Shown: piece by piece, positions 54,482 through 64,000 of the stretch
How the letters are laid out: the number at the start of each line of letters is the position of its first letter
Position numbering within the stretch: the first letter of the stretch is position 1
From: Takakia lepidozioides
Lineage: Eukaryota > Streptophyta > Takakiopsida > Takakiales > Takakiaceae
Direction: 5' to 3'
Assembly: GCA_030704615.1 (NCBI GenBank)
Contig: CM060732.1
Location: 7,998,001-8,062,000, forward strand
DNA length: 64,000 nt
Translations under genes and position numbers: made by a program
Notes under the pieces: generated by a model
Databases searched by the model: none
What the model saw: the letters and a program-made list of their open reading frames with translations, nothing else
What the model was told of the DNA's origin: nothing

Positions 54482-55538
54482 TTATTCCCCCATGTAGCCC
54501 GGGTCCCCTAGGAGATATTCGAAGTACTCATCTTCATGCATGAAGTATTGCCGCCAATTTCTATGAATGTCAGAATGTCGCAGGATGGTAATGTCATGAA
54601 ATGACCCCGGGTACCCTGAATCTATGTAATTAAACAGTCTATCATTGTTCAATAGTCTCTCATATGCAACTTGCAAAAAACGAGTTTCAAATATTGAGTT
54701 GATGTAAGATGATGGTCAACCACGACGGTGTTGTTCATACAGTAGATCTTCTTACGGCCGCTAAACCATGTTTTGTGTTCTTGATTCTTCCAAGGAAGCC
54801 GAATTTTGACCAGGGTACCGTCAATCAAACCGATACATCTTTGAAAGTCAGGTATATGAGTGGCCAACCTAGCTTGCTCTTATGGGGTTGGCCAACGGAT
54901 TTCGTTTGCAATTGTGTGGTTTATGCAGGAAGAGATGAACATGGCATCATCGCACAACGAACTTCTCGACCAATTCCACATCAATGAATCGTAGAAGTTA
55001 TAATTCTCCTCTACTTCTGGAGTGACAATGTTTGGCATTTTTTTGTAGGCTAATAGCCTAATATTAGTTGTCATGCTTGAGGTATAAAATGAAATTGAGT
55101 AATGGTTGGTGAGGGGTTAGCTTACATGGCCTGCCAATGCAAAGTTTTTCTTCGCTTGTCAATCTCACATTTGAGATGATAGTCGGCACTACCAATGCAG
55201 CTAGCTCCTCAAACTCTTCTACAATAAAATTAGTGAGCTGCTTGAAAAGTGTAGGTGTGGCTCGCATTGTGGCAAGCACATCCCGGACTCCAACCTCTCG
55301 AGCCCTCCTCCATCTCGTTAGAATTGAACAAATCTACCGAACTAGAAGCAACTAGCGCAGCTTGAAGAAACATGGAAGCATCTCTCTCCATGTCGTCGAA
55401 CAGAGCATCATCACTTGAAGAAGATGAGCTATCATCGCTTGAGGGAGATGACGAGGAGCCTGCCATGTTGTCATCTCCCTCGTTGTCATCGCTTGAGGGA
55501 GATGACGAGGAGCTTGCCATGTTGTCTGATCGGCACAC
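54482..55538 (-). pseudogene. PIF/Harbinger transposase (DDE_Tnp_4)
   Basis: From the ATG at 55,538 there is a Ser/Asp-rich N-terminus. After a frameshift near 55,290 come LFKQLTNFIVEEFEEL, LNFILYLKHDN, WNWSRSSLCDD and SCINHTIANEIRWP. Then the catalytic region: GLIDGTLVKI (first Asp) and, after another frameshift near 54,700, YIDSGYPGSFHDI (second Asp) and YLLGDPGYMG. The segment with the final Glu is missing. The order matches Harbinger transposases, and several frameshifts make it inactive. Confidence 0.8.
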
Positions 55539-55719
55539 AGCCTCTCAGCCCTTAAACCCTAACACTCAATCGTCAGAGGAAGCAGCCATTGCCCTCATCC
55601 CCAATTTATGATTTGGTGCCCTCTTTTCTGACTTCGCGCCCAGTTTTCTGCACTTTACGGATTAACTCAAACTCAGAATGAAACCCGTAACTCGGGTCCA
55701 AACAGGGTCCCAAACTCAG

Positions 55720-57333
55720 GCTCACTTTACGGATAACTCTAATGTTTTTTCACTACTCCATACACGACCCCCCCATATACTCAACCACCAGCTCCACCCT
55801 CACCCAATGTAACAGCTCTAGCCGCATAACCCAGCCCCCTACCCACACAAAATCTCCCCTAACATGTATATCAAGTCTGCGAAAGTCTGCGAGGTTACTG
55901 TGAAAGAGGTTATTTTTTCCTCTCACTATAATTAAGGGGCCTGATTTGTGAGCTGTCGCTCCCAGGTGTTTCCCTTTATAACATATATCAAGTCCCTCAT
56001 GTGAGCAGTGTCGCGCAGGAATGGATTCCTCCACGTTCTCACCGTGTTGATGCGGAGGAAGATTACAATGAGTTATGGAGTGTGAATTATCAGCACTGCT
56101 GAATGCCTCAGCATACGTATATCTTGTCGCTGCTCCTTGTAGCGCATGTGTGAGAATGCACGGAAGCCATCTGTTGCCTCCATGTCTTGGAATAGTCCTG
56201 GAGCGACAATAATAGTCCAAGTGAAGCTGGCGGAAGAACAGATAATGTGTCATATGATCAGTGTGGCGAGTACGCCAAAAGTGCAGGAAGGCACGGTTCA
56301 ATCTGAAAGATGTTCGTGAGCTTGGAGAGAACGACTACCATTCTGAAGAAGACTTGGCCGGAAAATTGCTTGCTTCATGATGAGCTTACGACTGGCGGTG
56401 TGTCTGTGCTTTCCCCATCACACAAAACCCCACGAGAGATTTCCAGTAAGTCTTTATTCAAAGGTATTTTAATTTAGCGCGAAGTAATGCTACTGACTAT
56501 TTCTTTAATGGTAAGGCTTCGTGTTTGGTTTCTTTGGGAGACAGAGAGTAGGAAATCTGTAAAGGAGTTGCAAAACAGGGACAGGAAAAGCGGAGAGCCT
56601 CTAAATTTGCAATGTTGCTTGTTTTTTCATAACCTGAGCTACGAGCAAGCATCTCTCGATCTTTGGTGGCTAGTTTAGTACTCCTCAGTGTAAACTGAGG
56701 CAAATGGAAGCTGCAATCATCTTATTGCAGTTTTTGGATGGGGGTAAAACAATGATCAAAGAGTGGCTCTGGCAGGAATTCTTTTCGGATCCTTCCCAGC
56801 GGAAGGACAACAGGTTTGATAAGGTGAGGCTATCTTCATTTAGGAGGTGATAGATTTTGTCAATTTCATGTCTAGAGGACAGACAGTTCGCTTTTATTGT
56901 TGCTATGAGTAGTGCTACGCATCATATGGAAGATTTCTTCCCTCTTCGATGGTTGTAAGTAAGGCTGTCATTGAAGCTATCGCTGCTTACAGAAAAGTCC
57001 AAGATCACAAGACTTCAGACACAAGTGGAGGAACAAAGTCCTTTGGATTGAAGGTTTGTTGAATCCTCCTTGGGTGAAAGCAGAGCTAGCTGCCATGACA
57101 TAAGGTCAAGCACAATCTGGTGATTTTTTTCTATTGCCAATGTGCACCATGGAGCTGCAGCAAGCATACCATGGGTATTGTGATGATTGAGAGGTGCTGG
57201 CTCAAACGAAAGAAATTGGTTCAGTTTATTATCAATATAGACAATGGCAGGCAATTTGTAGCTGTCAGTATGTAGCAAAACCCCTTTCATGTATCTAGGA
57301 AGTTGTGGGTTGTAGTACAAAGGTCTGTCAACT
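55720..57333. other. no gene recognised upstream of the PPR gene
   Basis: No ORF here has recognisable motifs. The region probably contains the promoter and 5' untranslated sequence of the PPR gene starting at 57,334. The - strand ORF at 55,753-56,301 is likely fortuitous. Confidence 0.4.
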
Positions 57334-60300
57334 ATGGTTTGTCATTGTCAACCACTTGAGGTGACTGGAAGGATCTATTCATTGTCTTTGGAGGAAGAGA
57401 TAGCTGCAGCAGGAAAAGTTGAAGGGTGGGGGCAAATCAATCCCAGAGGGCCTGATTTCAAGCATGCTAATACCAAGGAGGCACTGTTGAATGATAGCTA
57501 CAAGAGACCTGTGTGTGTAGATCTTCAACAGGAAGTAGCAGCAGCACAGTTGTTTGAATCAGGCACCTCCCCTACTACCGCTACCACTGCTTTGAAAAGA
57601 GGTCCTGGAGGGGAAGTCCAGAAGAACTCTTCTGGCACTTGTAAGGATGTGAGGATGCTATTTAAGGCGGGACAGTTGGGAGATGTGCTGCGTGTTTTGA
57701 ACCAAGGAGACATTTCTGCAGACTCCAGTACTTATGTCCATCTCTTGCAGGAGTGCATAAACCTGAAAGGCCTAGCAGAGGGAAAGCAGGTCCACACCCA
57801 CATAATTCAGACTGGATTCAAGCCAAACCTCTTTCTACTCAACACTCTCGTCAACATGTATGCCAAGTGTGGGAGTGTGGTGGATGCACGCCTGGTATTT
57901 GACAGAATGTCTGAACGAGATGCGTTTACGTGGACTATAATGATGGCAGGATATGCCAAGCATGGGTGTGGTAGGGAGGCCTTAGAGGTGTATGAGCAAA
58001 TGATGTACGAGGGGTTTAGGCCCAACAGGGTCACATTCATCTGTGTTCTCAAGGCCTGTGCCAGCCTGGCAACCCTTCAAAGGGGCATAGAGGTCCATGC
58101 AGACATCATCAAAGCTGGAATTGCACCAGACATCATTCTGGAGACTGCCCTTGTTGATATGTATTGCAAATGTGGGAGCATAAATGATGCGTCTGAGGTG
58201 TTCAACAGCATGGCTCAACGAAATGTGGTCTCATGGAGTGCAATGGTCGCAGGATATGCTCAGCATGGTTGTGGTAGGGAGGCTTTGGAGACCTATCAGC
58301 AAATGTTACGGGAAGGGGTATTGCCCAACAATGTCACATTCATTTCTGTTCTCAAGGCGTGTGCCAGCCTTGCAGCTCTGGAAAAGGGTATAGAGGTCCA
58401 TGCAGACATCAGCAAAGCTGGAATTGTGCCAGATATCGTTCTGGAGAACACACTCCTCGACATGTATGCCAAATGCGGGAGCATAAAGGATGCGCGTCAT
58501 GTGTTTGACAACATGCTTAAGCGAGATGTGGTGTCGTGGAATGCAATGGTTGCAGGATATGCTAGGCATGGGTGTGATAGGGAGGCTTTCGAGACCTATC
58601 AGCAAATGGTACACGAAGGGGTGATGCCCAACAGTGTCACATTCATCTGTGTTCTCAAGGCATGTGCCAGCCTGTCTGACCTAGAAAAGGGCAAAGAGGT
58701 TCATGCTCACATCATCAAAGCTAGAATTGCATCTTATATAATTTTGGAAAATACTGTTGTTGACATGTATGCCAAATGTGGGAACCTAAAGGATGCACGT
58801 CAACTGTTTGACAGAATGGCTGAACGAGATGTGGTCTCATGGAATGCAATGATCTCAGGCTATGCTCAGCATGGGTGTGGTAGGGAGGCTTTGGAGATGG
58901 ATGAGCAAATGATACGGGAAGGGGTGTTGCCCGATAAGGTCACCTTCATTTGCTTTATCAATGCATGTGCCAGCCTGACTGACCTGGAAAAGGGCAAAGA
59001 GGTCCATTCCAAGATCATCAAAGCTGGAATTGTGCCAGATGTCATTCTGGAGACTGCCCTTATCAACATGTATGCCAAATGTGGGAGCATAAATGATGCA
59101 CGTCAAGTATTCGACAATATGACTCAACGAAATGTGGTCTCGTGGAGCTCGATGATTGCAGTGTATGCTCAGCATGGGTGTAATAGGGAGGCCCTACAAC
59201 TATTTGAACAAATGCAACAGGAAGGCGTGAAGCCTGATGTGGTCTCATGGAGTGCAATGATCGCAGGATATGCGCAGCACGGGTTTGGTAAGGAGGCTTT
59301 CAAGACCTATGAGCAAATGATACAGAAAGGGATATCACCCAACAGGGTCACATTCATTTGCATTCTCAAAGCATGTGCCAGCCTTGCAGCTCTGGAAAAG
59401 GGCAAAGAGGTCCATGCTGACATCATCAAAGCCGGAATTGCTCCAAATATCATTCTGGAGACTGCCCTTACTGACATGTATGCCAAGTGCGGGAGCATGG
59501 CGGATGCTCGTCAAGTGTTTGACAATATGGCTCAACGAAATGTGGTCTCATGGAACGCAATGGTCGCAGGATATGCTCAGCATGGGTATGGTATGGAAGC
59601 ACTTCAACTATTTGAGCAAATGCAACATGAAGGTTTGAAACCAAATGTGGTCACCTTTATTTGTGTTCTCTCTGCATGTAGCCACGTAGGTCTAGTGGAT
59701 GAAGGCTGTCACTACTTCAATTCCATGAGTAAAGACCATGGCCTTACTCCTACAGTAGAGCATTTTGGCTGCATGGTAGACCTTCTAGGCCGTGCAGGTC
59801 GATTGAAGGAGGCAGATGACTTCATTAACAATATGCCAATTGAACCAGATGCAGCGTTGTGGGGCACCTTGCTTGGTGCCTGCAGAGTTCATGGTAATGT
59901 GGAGGTGGCTGAACGGGCAGCCAAATGCCTTCTCAAGTGGGATCCACAGCAAGCTGCGACTTACGTGCTACTATCAAACATGTATGCTGCAGCTGGCAGG
60001 TGGGACGATACTGCAAAGGTGAGAAGAATGACGAAAGAGAGAGGTATCAGAAAGGAGCCAGGTCACTCCTGCATTGAGGTCAACAACCAGCTGCATACAT
60101 TTGTTGTTGATGACAAATTGCATCCACAAATTGAGGAAATCCATGCTGAGCTGACGAGATTGTCTGAGCAGATGAAGGAAGCGGGTTACGTGCCCAACAC
60201 ACGCTTTGTATTGCACCATGTAGAGGAAGACCAAAAGAGAGTTTGTCTTTGCCACCACAGTGAGAAGCTGGCCATTGTTTTTGGGCTCATCAACATTGCC

Positions 60301-60465
60301 CCTGGGACACCTGTCCGTGTCATCAAGAACCTTCGGGTGTGTGGTGATTGCCACACTGTCACCAAGTTTATCTCGAAGATTGTTGGGAGGGCAATTGTTG
60401 TACGGGATGCAATCCGCTTTCACCACTTTCAAGATGGTGTTTGTTCTTGTGGGGACTACTGGTGA
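57334..60465 (+). CDS. PPR-DYW protein, predicted organelle RNA editing factor
   Basis: An uninterrupted 1,043-codon frame encodes a PLS-class pentatricopeptide protein. After an N-terminal region of about 130 residues without a clear motif (a possible but unobvious targeting peptide), about nineteen PPR-type repeats follow with phrases such as LLNTLVNMYAKCG, VVSWSAMVAGYAQHG and VTFICVLKACASL (about residues 135-800). An E/E+ region (WGTLLGACRVHGNVEVAERAA, then GIRKEPGHSCIEV) leads to the DYW domain (about 950-1,043). The DYW cytidine deaminase motif is visible as HSEKLA (His 975, Glu 977), with CGDCH and the final CSCGDYW. Such proteins edit C to U in plastid or mitochondrial RNA. Adjacent repeats are very similar, showing recent internal duplication. 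The first ATG was chosen; a later start is possible. Confidence 0.93.
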   Translation: MVCHCQPLEVTGRIYSLSLEEEIAAAGKVEGWGQINPRGPDFKHANTKEALLNDSYKRPVCVDLQQEVAAAQLFESGTSPTTATTALKRGPGGEVQKNSSGTCKDVRMLFKAGQLGDVLRVLNQGDISADSSTYVHLLQECINLKGLAEGKQVHTHIIQTGFKPNLFLLNTLVNMYAKCGSVVDARLVFDRMSERDAFTWTIMMAGYAKHGCGREALEVYEQMMYEGFRPNRVTFICVLKACASLATLQRGIEVHADIIKAGIAPDIILETALVDMYCKCGSINDASEVFNSMAQRNVVSWSAMVAGYAQHGCGREALETYQQMLREGVLPNNVTFISVLKACASLAALEKGIEVHADISKAGIVPDIVLENTLLDMYAKCGSIKDARHVFDNMLKRDVVSWNAMVAGYARHGCDREAFETYQQMVHEGVMPNSVTFICVLKACASLSDLEKGKEVHAHIIKARIASYIILENTVVDMYAKCGNLKDARQLFDRMAERDVVSWNAMISGYAQHGCGREALEMDEQMIREGVLPDKVTFICFINACASLTDLEKGKEVHSKIIKAGIVPDVILETALINMYAKCGSINDARQVFDNMTQRNVVSWSSMIAVYAQHGCNREALQLFEQMQQEGVKPDVVSWSAMIAGYAQHGFGKEAFKTYEQMIQKGISPNRVTFICILKACASLAALEKGKEVHADIIKAGIAPNIILETALTDMYAKCGSMADARQVFDNMAQRNVVSWNAMVAGYAQHGYGMEALQLFEQMQHEGLKPNVVTFICVLSACSHVGLVDEGCHYFNSMSKDHGLTPTVEHFGCMVDLLGRAGRLKEADDFINNMPIEPDAALWGTLLGACRVHGNVEVAERAAKCLLKWDPQQAATYVLLSNMYAAAGRWDDTAKVRRMTKERGIRKEPGHSCIEVNNQLHTFVVDDKLHPQIEEIHAELTRLSEQMKEAGYVPNTRFVLHHVEEDQKRVCLCHHSEKLAIVFGLINIAPGTPVRVIKNLRVCGDCHTVTKFISKIVGRAIVVRDAIRFHHFQDGVCSCGDYW

Positions 60466-60559
60466 AGCAGAGGGTGAGCAGGTAATTTATGCCAGAAGTT
60501 GTAGCCGCGTGTGGGCCTTGTGGATAGCCATCACTAAGCTGATTCCATGAGTTGAGATC

Positions 60560-60890
60560 ATGGCCTTCCTGTATTGCAGGATCTGGCTGCATGGTGGACA
60601 CTCTTGCCCATGCAGGGCATTGGATGTGTTGAGTCCCAATCAAACCAGGTGATGTTGTGTGGATGACTTTCCTTGCTGCCCACTGAATTCAGCACGATGT
60701 GGAGGTAGCAGAACACGGATCAAAACACCTTCTCAATTGGGATGGAGAGCAGATATGTGCTACTATCAACTGCCTATGCTGTAGCCAGCTATTTTCACTA
60801 TACTGCAAAGGTGAGAGAAATGATGCAGTCAGGAGGAGGTCAGAGCACAGTTGGGAGGCAACGCAGTTTTTTATTTCTTGCAGCTGCAGT
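60560..60890 (+). pseudogene. decayed PPR E-domain fragment
   Basis: Immediately downstream of the PPR gene, GCMVDTLAHAG and then DVEVAEHGSKHLLNWD with a degraded following segment match the E-region of the gene just upstream (GCMVDLLGRAG, NVEVAERAAKCLLKWD). The frame has stops and no DYW tail. It looks like a partial tandem duplicate. Confidence 0.65.
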
Positions 60891-60899
60891 GGGCCATGT

Positions 60900-61600
60900 G
60901 GCTAAACCACAGCAGAACCCATCTCTCACTCTTTGTGCGCTTGCCACCTAGTTCTTTGAAGTTAGGCTACTTTAGGCTACTCAATTCTTTATCGAATGTG
61001 CACTAAACCAAATTTTAACCATTCCAAGACATGCAACCCCTCGCGGTGCAAGGTCAGGCATCCTGGGAAGAGGACTGAGTCTGGAAATTGGACAAATTGG
61101 ACCACAGCAACTAAGCATGATTCTTTGCCTGCAGCTTTAACCCTGTAGTTTACTCTGACTTTCTTGAAAAGCTTCAGGTTGTAACATGTCCACATGAACA
61201 GTTCGAAAATAAATCTGGCATCCAACCTAACACTCATGTTCAGATGAACTCGTGTCTCCATACTAACCCTCCTCCGCAAAGAAAACCTCTATTCTATCTC
61301 GCAGAAGTCTGAGAAGTCTAAGTGGGAAGTAAGGAGGTAAGGGATTTAGGATAAAGGAAACGAAGAAGAAATTCATTACATCCCTGTGGAGGAATTGACC
61401 AGGGATGAGTCGAAAACCCAGTGGGTACTCTTCGCTGTACCTCTTTCTGCACAGGCAACCCTTGGCTGATGATGATGATAGTTTTTATTTCAGCTAGGTT
61501 GCTCTCTTCTTGTTAGCAGTCTCTCTACCTCTGGGCCTTTGAAACCTTTCAAAATTTTCACATCCGTCCCAGCATAAAATCTATGGTCTGCCCTTGGATG
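60900..61600. other. intergenic, nothing recognised
   Basis: Short ORFs without motifs occur on both strands. The stretch probably holds the 3' ends of the PPR and the - strand gene transcripts. Confidence 0.4.
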
Positions 61601-61613
61601 ATCACATGAAATC

Positions 61614-62649
61614 TCAATACATTCTAACAGAAGGGCTTCCATTTTGACTGGAAGAGCTGATGGTGGTTGCCGCCACACTACCAGTGTTTGAGCCCACAAC
61701 TGACTCAGCAAGAGCCTCCTGGGAAGAAGATGCATCCCCAATGTAACTTGAGATCGCAGCTGGTAGCTCCGGCATGGTTTCCTGCCTTGTCATTGCCACT
61801 GCTATGATGATGTGTGCCTCTGTGCTCAATTCAGCCTCCAGTTGTGCTTGAGCTTGATCCCCAGTTTGGTTGCTATATTCCACAGCGGCTGCCTCCTGCA
61901 AAGTACAGAGAACTTGATCCATTTACGCCCAAACAGTCTGGAACCTACTCACATCCACACAAGTAACTCGATTGTTCTCCGGGCTTTAGTCATCTCCTAC
62001 ATGTATCAGCCTCACACCCCCCGCCCCCCCCCCTTTTCTACTCTGATGCTTCAAGACTTGAAAGAAAGGCGTAGATAATCATATGAAGTTAAAAAGTCAC
62101 AAATACCGCTGCAGTCAGGTTTTCGTGGAGATTCATCATCTCCTCAACCACAGCACACACATCCTTCAAGGCTGCTGCTTCGCGCTCTTTCTCCTGTGCA
62201 GCCCTGTGCTCCCGGAGCTTCATCCCCTTATGTGTTATAGGGCATTCTTACCTTCCAACTGAACACCAACAACTGACATGGTGTAGTATGGCAACAGACA
62301 TCTCGTACGCCCAGAAAACATCTGAACACATGATATGTCAGAAAGACATGGCACTCCAGCAAACCTCCAGAGGCTAAGATATGGTCCACCACTTCTTTCA
62401 GTCAGTCCTGCCCTATGATGTCTGTAGGTGATCATGAGAAATCAATAAGGTCATTACACAGCTTTGGAACTGACGGCTATCTGAGCCACAGTAGGAGGGC
62501 TGGAAAGGGGGAGGTGGAGGATCAATCAATACCCGTATAAGCTGTTCCTGAATAGCTATTGTGCGCTGTCGCACCGCATCATCAGGTGGGAGGCCACGCA
62601 ATACATTCACGACGTCCCTCACCAAACGACCAAGTTTGAACATGCTCTC
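61614..62649 (-). CDS. unrecognised gene, at least three exons with coiled coil (3' part)
   Basis: I predict three in-phase exons: 62649-62458 (64 codons), 62226-62107 (40 codons) and 61895-61614 (93 codons plus stop), with GT-AG borders and phase 0 at both junctions. Earlier exons or the start lie upstream and were not found. The first visible exon contains FKLGRLVRDVVNVLRGLP and a Pro run; the second is a Glu/Lys-rich helix (KLREHRAAQEKEREAAAL) likely to form a coiled coil; the last is Ala/Ser/Glu-rich. The helix-plus-coiled-coil plan recalls a small Mediator subunit such as MED30, but no diagnostic motif confirms this. It is divergently arranged with RPAC2. Confidence 0.6.
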
Positions 62650-63912
62650 CTGTATAATGCTCACCCAGGGGCTTGGCATGCAACCAACCTCAATATTGAT
62701 TGCAATTCTAACTCACTACCCAACTATGACCAATGCCACAAAACTCCATGCAGATTGCTGGCAGAGGGTTTATGGCCCAAAAACTACAAGATCACATGTT
62801 TTCAGCTCCACCCACTACTCAAAAGTTGAGTGTCCAAGTAGAAACATGATTTGAGGGGCGGAGGCAAGCAGTTGCGGGTGTCAGCTCTCGTTAATTTATC
62901 ACAGGCTAGAACAGAGTCCAAAAGCAGGTCAAAACCAGAGAATTCAACTGAAGTGTTCTGCTCTTTGCTGATTAAAAAGAAAAGATCTATCTACAAAAAG
63001 AACCATAACTGCTGACACATAAGTATGCGATGCACTCCAGGACAACCAAAAAGTAGGATCATTACACAAAGATGATGAGATAATGATCCAGATTTATGCG
63101 TTCAGATGATGATGTCTGTTGTGTGATGATGAGAGAGAGAGTCTGTGTGGCAGAGTAGGTGGACATGAAATCAAGACCTAAACCTCTAAGGACAGATCAA
63201 ATATTAACAGCGTATCTTTTCACATATGGAAATCGGATCATTTATCAATAAATGCAAAGCTTTTACAACACGAGCGTGAATAGACGATGAAGAACCGTTC
63301 CACTCTGATTTGAACGACCGAAGGTGGATCTGTTGTGAAAGCAAATATGAGAGAGACAGAGCAGGGGCAATCTTCTCGGTTTAACAGTATCCTTCATCCA
63401 TACAGGTCTGGCTCCTACGATCGCCGGGAGAGGAGGAGAGAGGTAGGCAAAATTATCTGCAAACTACGAGCGTGGGCTTACCAAATTTGTATCTCGCGCA
63501 CAGTCCCCACTTCACTTCACTTCAAAGAGGACTGCGTTCAGAGTAAGCATGGAATGATTGATCGTTGCTGCAAGACTTCCCCCGATACCGAACCAGTTCA
63601 CGGAAACTGACATTCCATATCCAACACTCATAGAATACCGGTCGCCCACAAGATAATTCTTTTCCTGCTGCCTTCTTTGTTCCCTTGTTTATCATCTCCT
63701 TCCCTGCCCTCCTCCTCTTCTCCTCCTCCCTCGCTGCTCAAACAACACAGTAGAACCCCTAACGGAAAGGAACCCACTAACGAGAGACTAATGAGGATTC
63801 CGTTAAGTCCTAAGTAAGGTAATTATGGACGTTAAACTCCCTTGATATTTTGCGGAGCACTGCAACGCAGCGAGGAGCGAAAGAAGAGAGAAAGAGAAGA
63901 GAAGCGAGGGAG
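62650..63912. promoter_or_regulatory. likely bidirectional promoter region between two divergent genes
   Basis: Between the - strand unrecognised gene and the RPAC2 start lie about 1.26 kb without a convincing coding frame. First exons of the - strand gene may lie here (an ATG at about 63,612 on the - strand opens a short frame). A pyrimidine-rich stretch at 63,670-63,740 and a GA-rich leader at 63,870-63,912 directly precede RPAC2. No TATA box was identified. Confidence 0.45.
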
Positions 63913-64000
63913 ATGGCGGAAGGCACAGAGTTGGTGTCGGACGCGGATCCGCGGGCGGCCACGTTCTCTTTCACTGATGAAGATCACACTCTTGGCAACT
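63913..64000 (+). CDS. RPAC2, shared subunit of RNA polymerases I and III (5' part)
   Basis: The ATG at 63,913, in AGATGGCGG context, opens a frame to the end of the window. After a short acidic N-terminus it reads ATFSFTDEDHTLGN, the conserved start of the RPB11/AC19-like fold in RPAC2 (POLR1D homologue). This subunit pairs with RPAC1 to nucleate assembly of RNA polymerases I and III. RPB11 itself has a different N-terminus and the EEDHTLGN-type context favours RPAC2, though only 29 codons are visible. Confidence 0.82.
   Translation, partial: MAEGTELVSDADPRAATFSFTDEDHTLGN

Larger units (their letters stand above)
53385..55712. mobile_element. PIF/Harbinger transposon remnant
   Basis: An ORF1-like gene on the + strand and a DDE transposase on the - strand face each other, the typical two-gene content of PIF/Harbinger. 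The right side reads CGGGTCCAAACAGGGTCCC near 55,694; the left near 53,384 has ACCCTGTAGCCTGTCCGAG, a weak inverted match. Exact ends and target duplication (usually 3 bp) are uncertain. Confidence 0.65.

Overview
This window is nuclear DNA from a land plant. It has intron-rich housekeeping genes with GT-AG introns, a very long intronless DYW-type pentatricopeptide-repeat (PPR) gene with several decayed PPR relatives, and nested plant-type transposons (Ty3/gypsy, CACTA, PIF/Harbinger, LINE and SINE pieces). The many PPR-DYW copies and the repeat-rich layout suggest a seed-free vascular plant such as a fern or fern ally. That is inference; no species is identified.

Layout. 1-6.3 kb: 3' half of SMC2 (condensin), + strand, 16 exons visible. 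10.2-11.8 kb: a four-exon RING-H2 E3 ligase gene, - strand, with a LINE remnant and short repeats just upstream. 15.4-30.3 kb: a CACTA transposon whose transposase is partly inverted, apparently split by a ~10.6 kb Ty3/gypsy element on the - strand (16,168-26,737). 30.4-38 kb: a repeat-rich stretch with a SINE, a PPR fragment, a LINE ORF1-like fragment and CACTA ends. About 38.2-51.6 kb: a second, diverged copy of the same gypsy family on the + strand, interrupted by a 4.2 kb CACTA element carrying PPR gene fragments, and ending in a tandem array of LTRs. 51.6-53 kb: a SET-like pseudogene on the - strand. 53.4-55.7 kb: a decayed PIF/Harbinger element. 57.3-60.5 kb: an intact 1,043-codon PPR-DYW gene followed by a decayed PPR tail. 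61.6-62.6 kb: a - strand gene not recognised. 63,913 to the end: first exon of RPAC2 (shared subunit of RNA polymerases I and III).

The main discovery candidate is the gypsy family. Both copies have the order Gag (CCHC zinc knuckles), aspartic protease, a cytosine-5 DNA methyltransferase resembling the DNMT3 catalytic domain, reverse transcriptase/RNase H, integrase, and a PHD finger where chromoviruses carry a chromodomain. The element therefore appears to carry a DNA-methylation writer and a candidate histone reader. Both copies are broken by stops, frameshifts, deletions or insertions, but each lesion is different, so the family structure is supported twice. Both also have LTRs whose outer ends fall at the same internal palindromic site, leaving phase-shifted or tandem LTRs.
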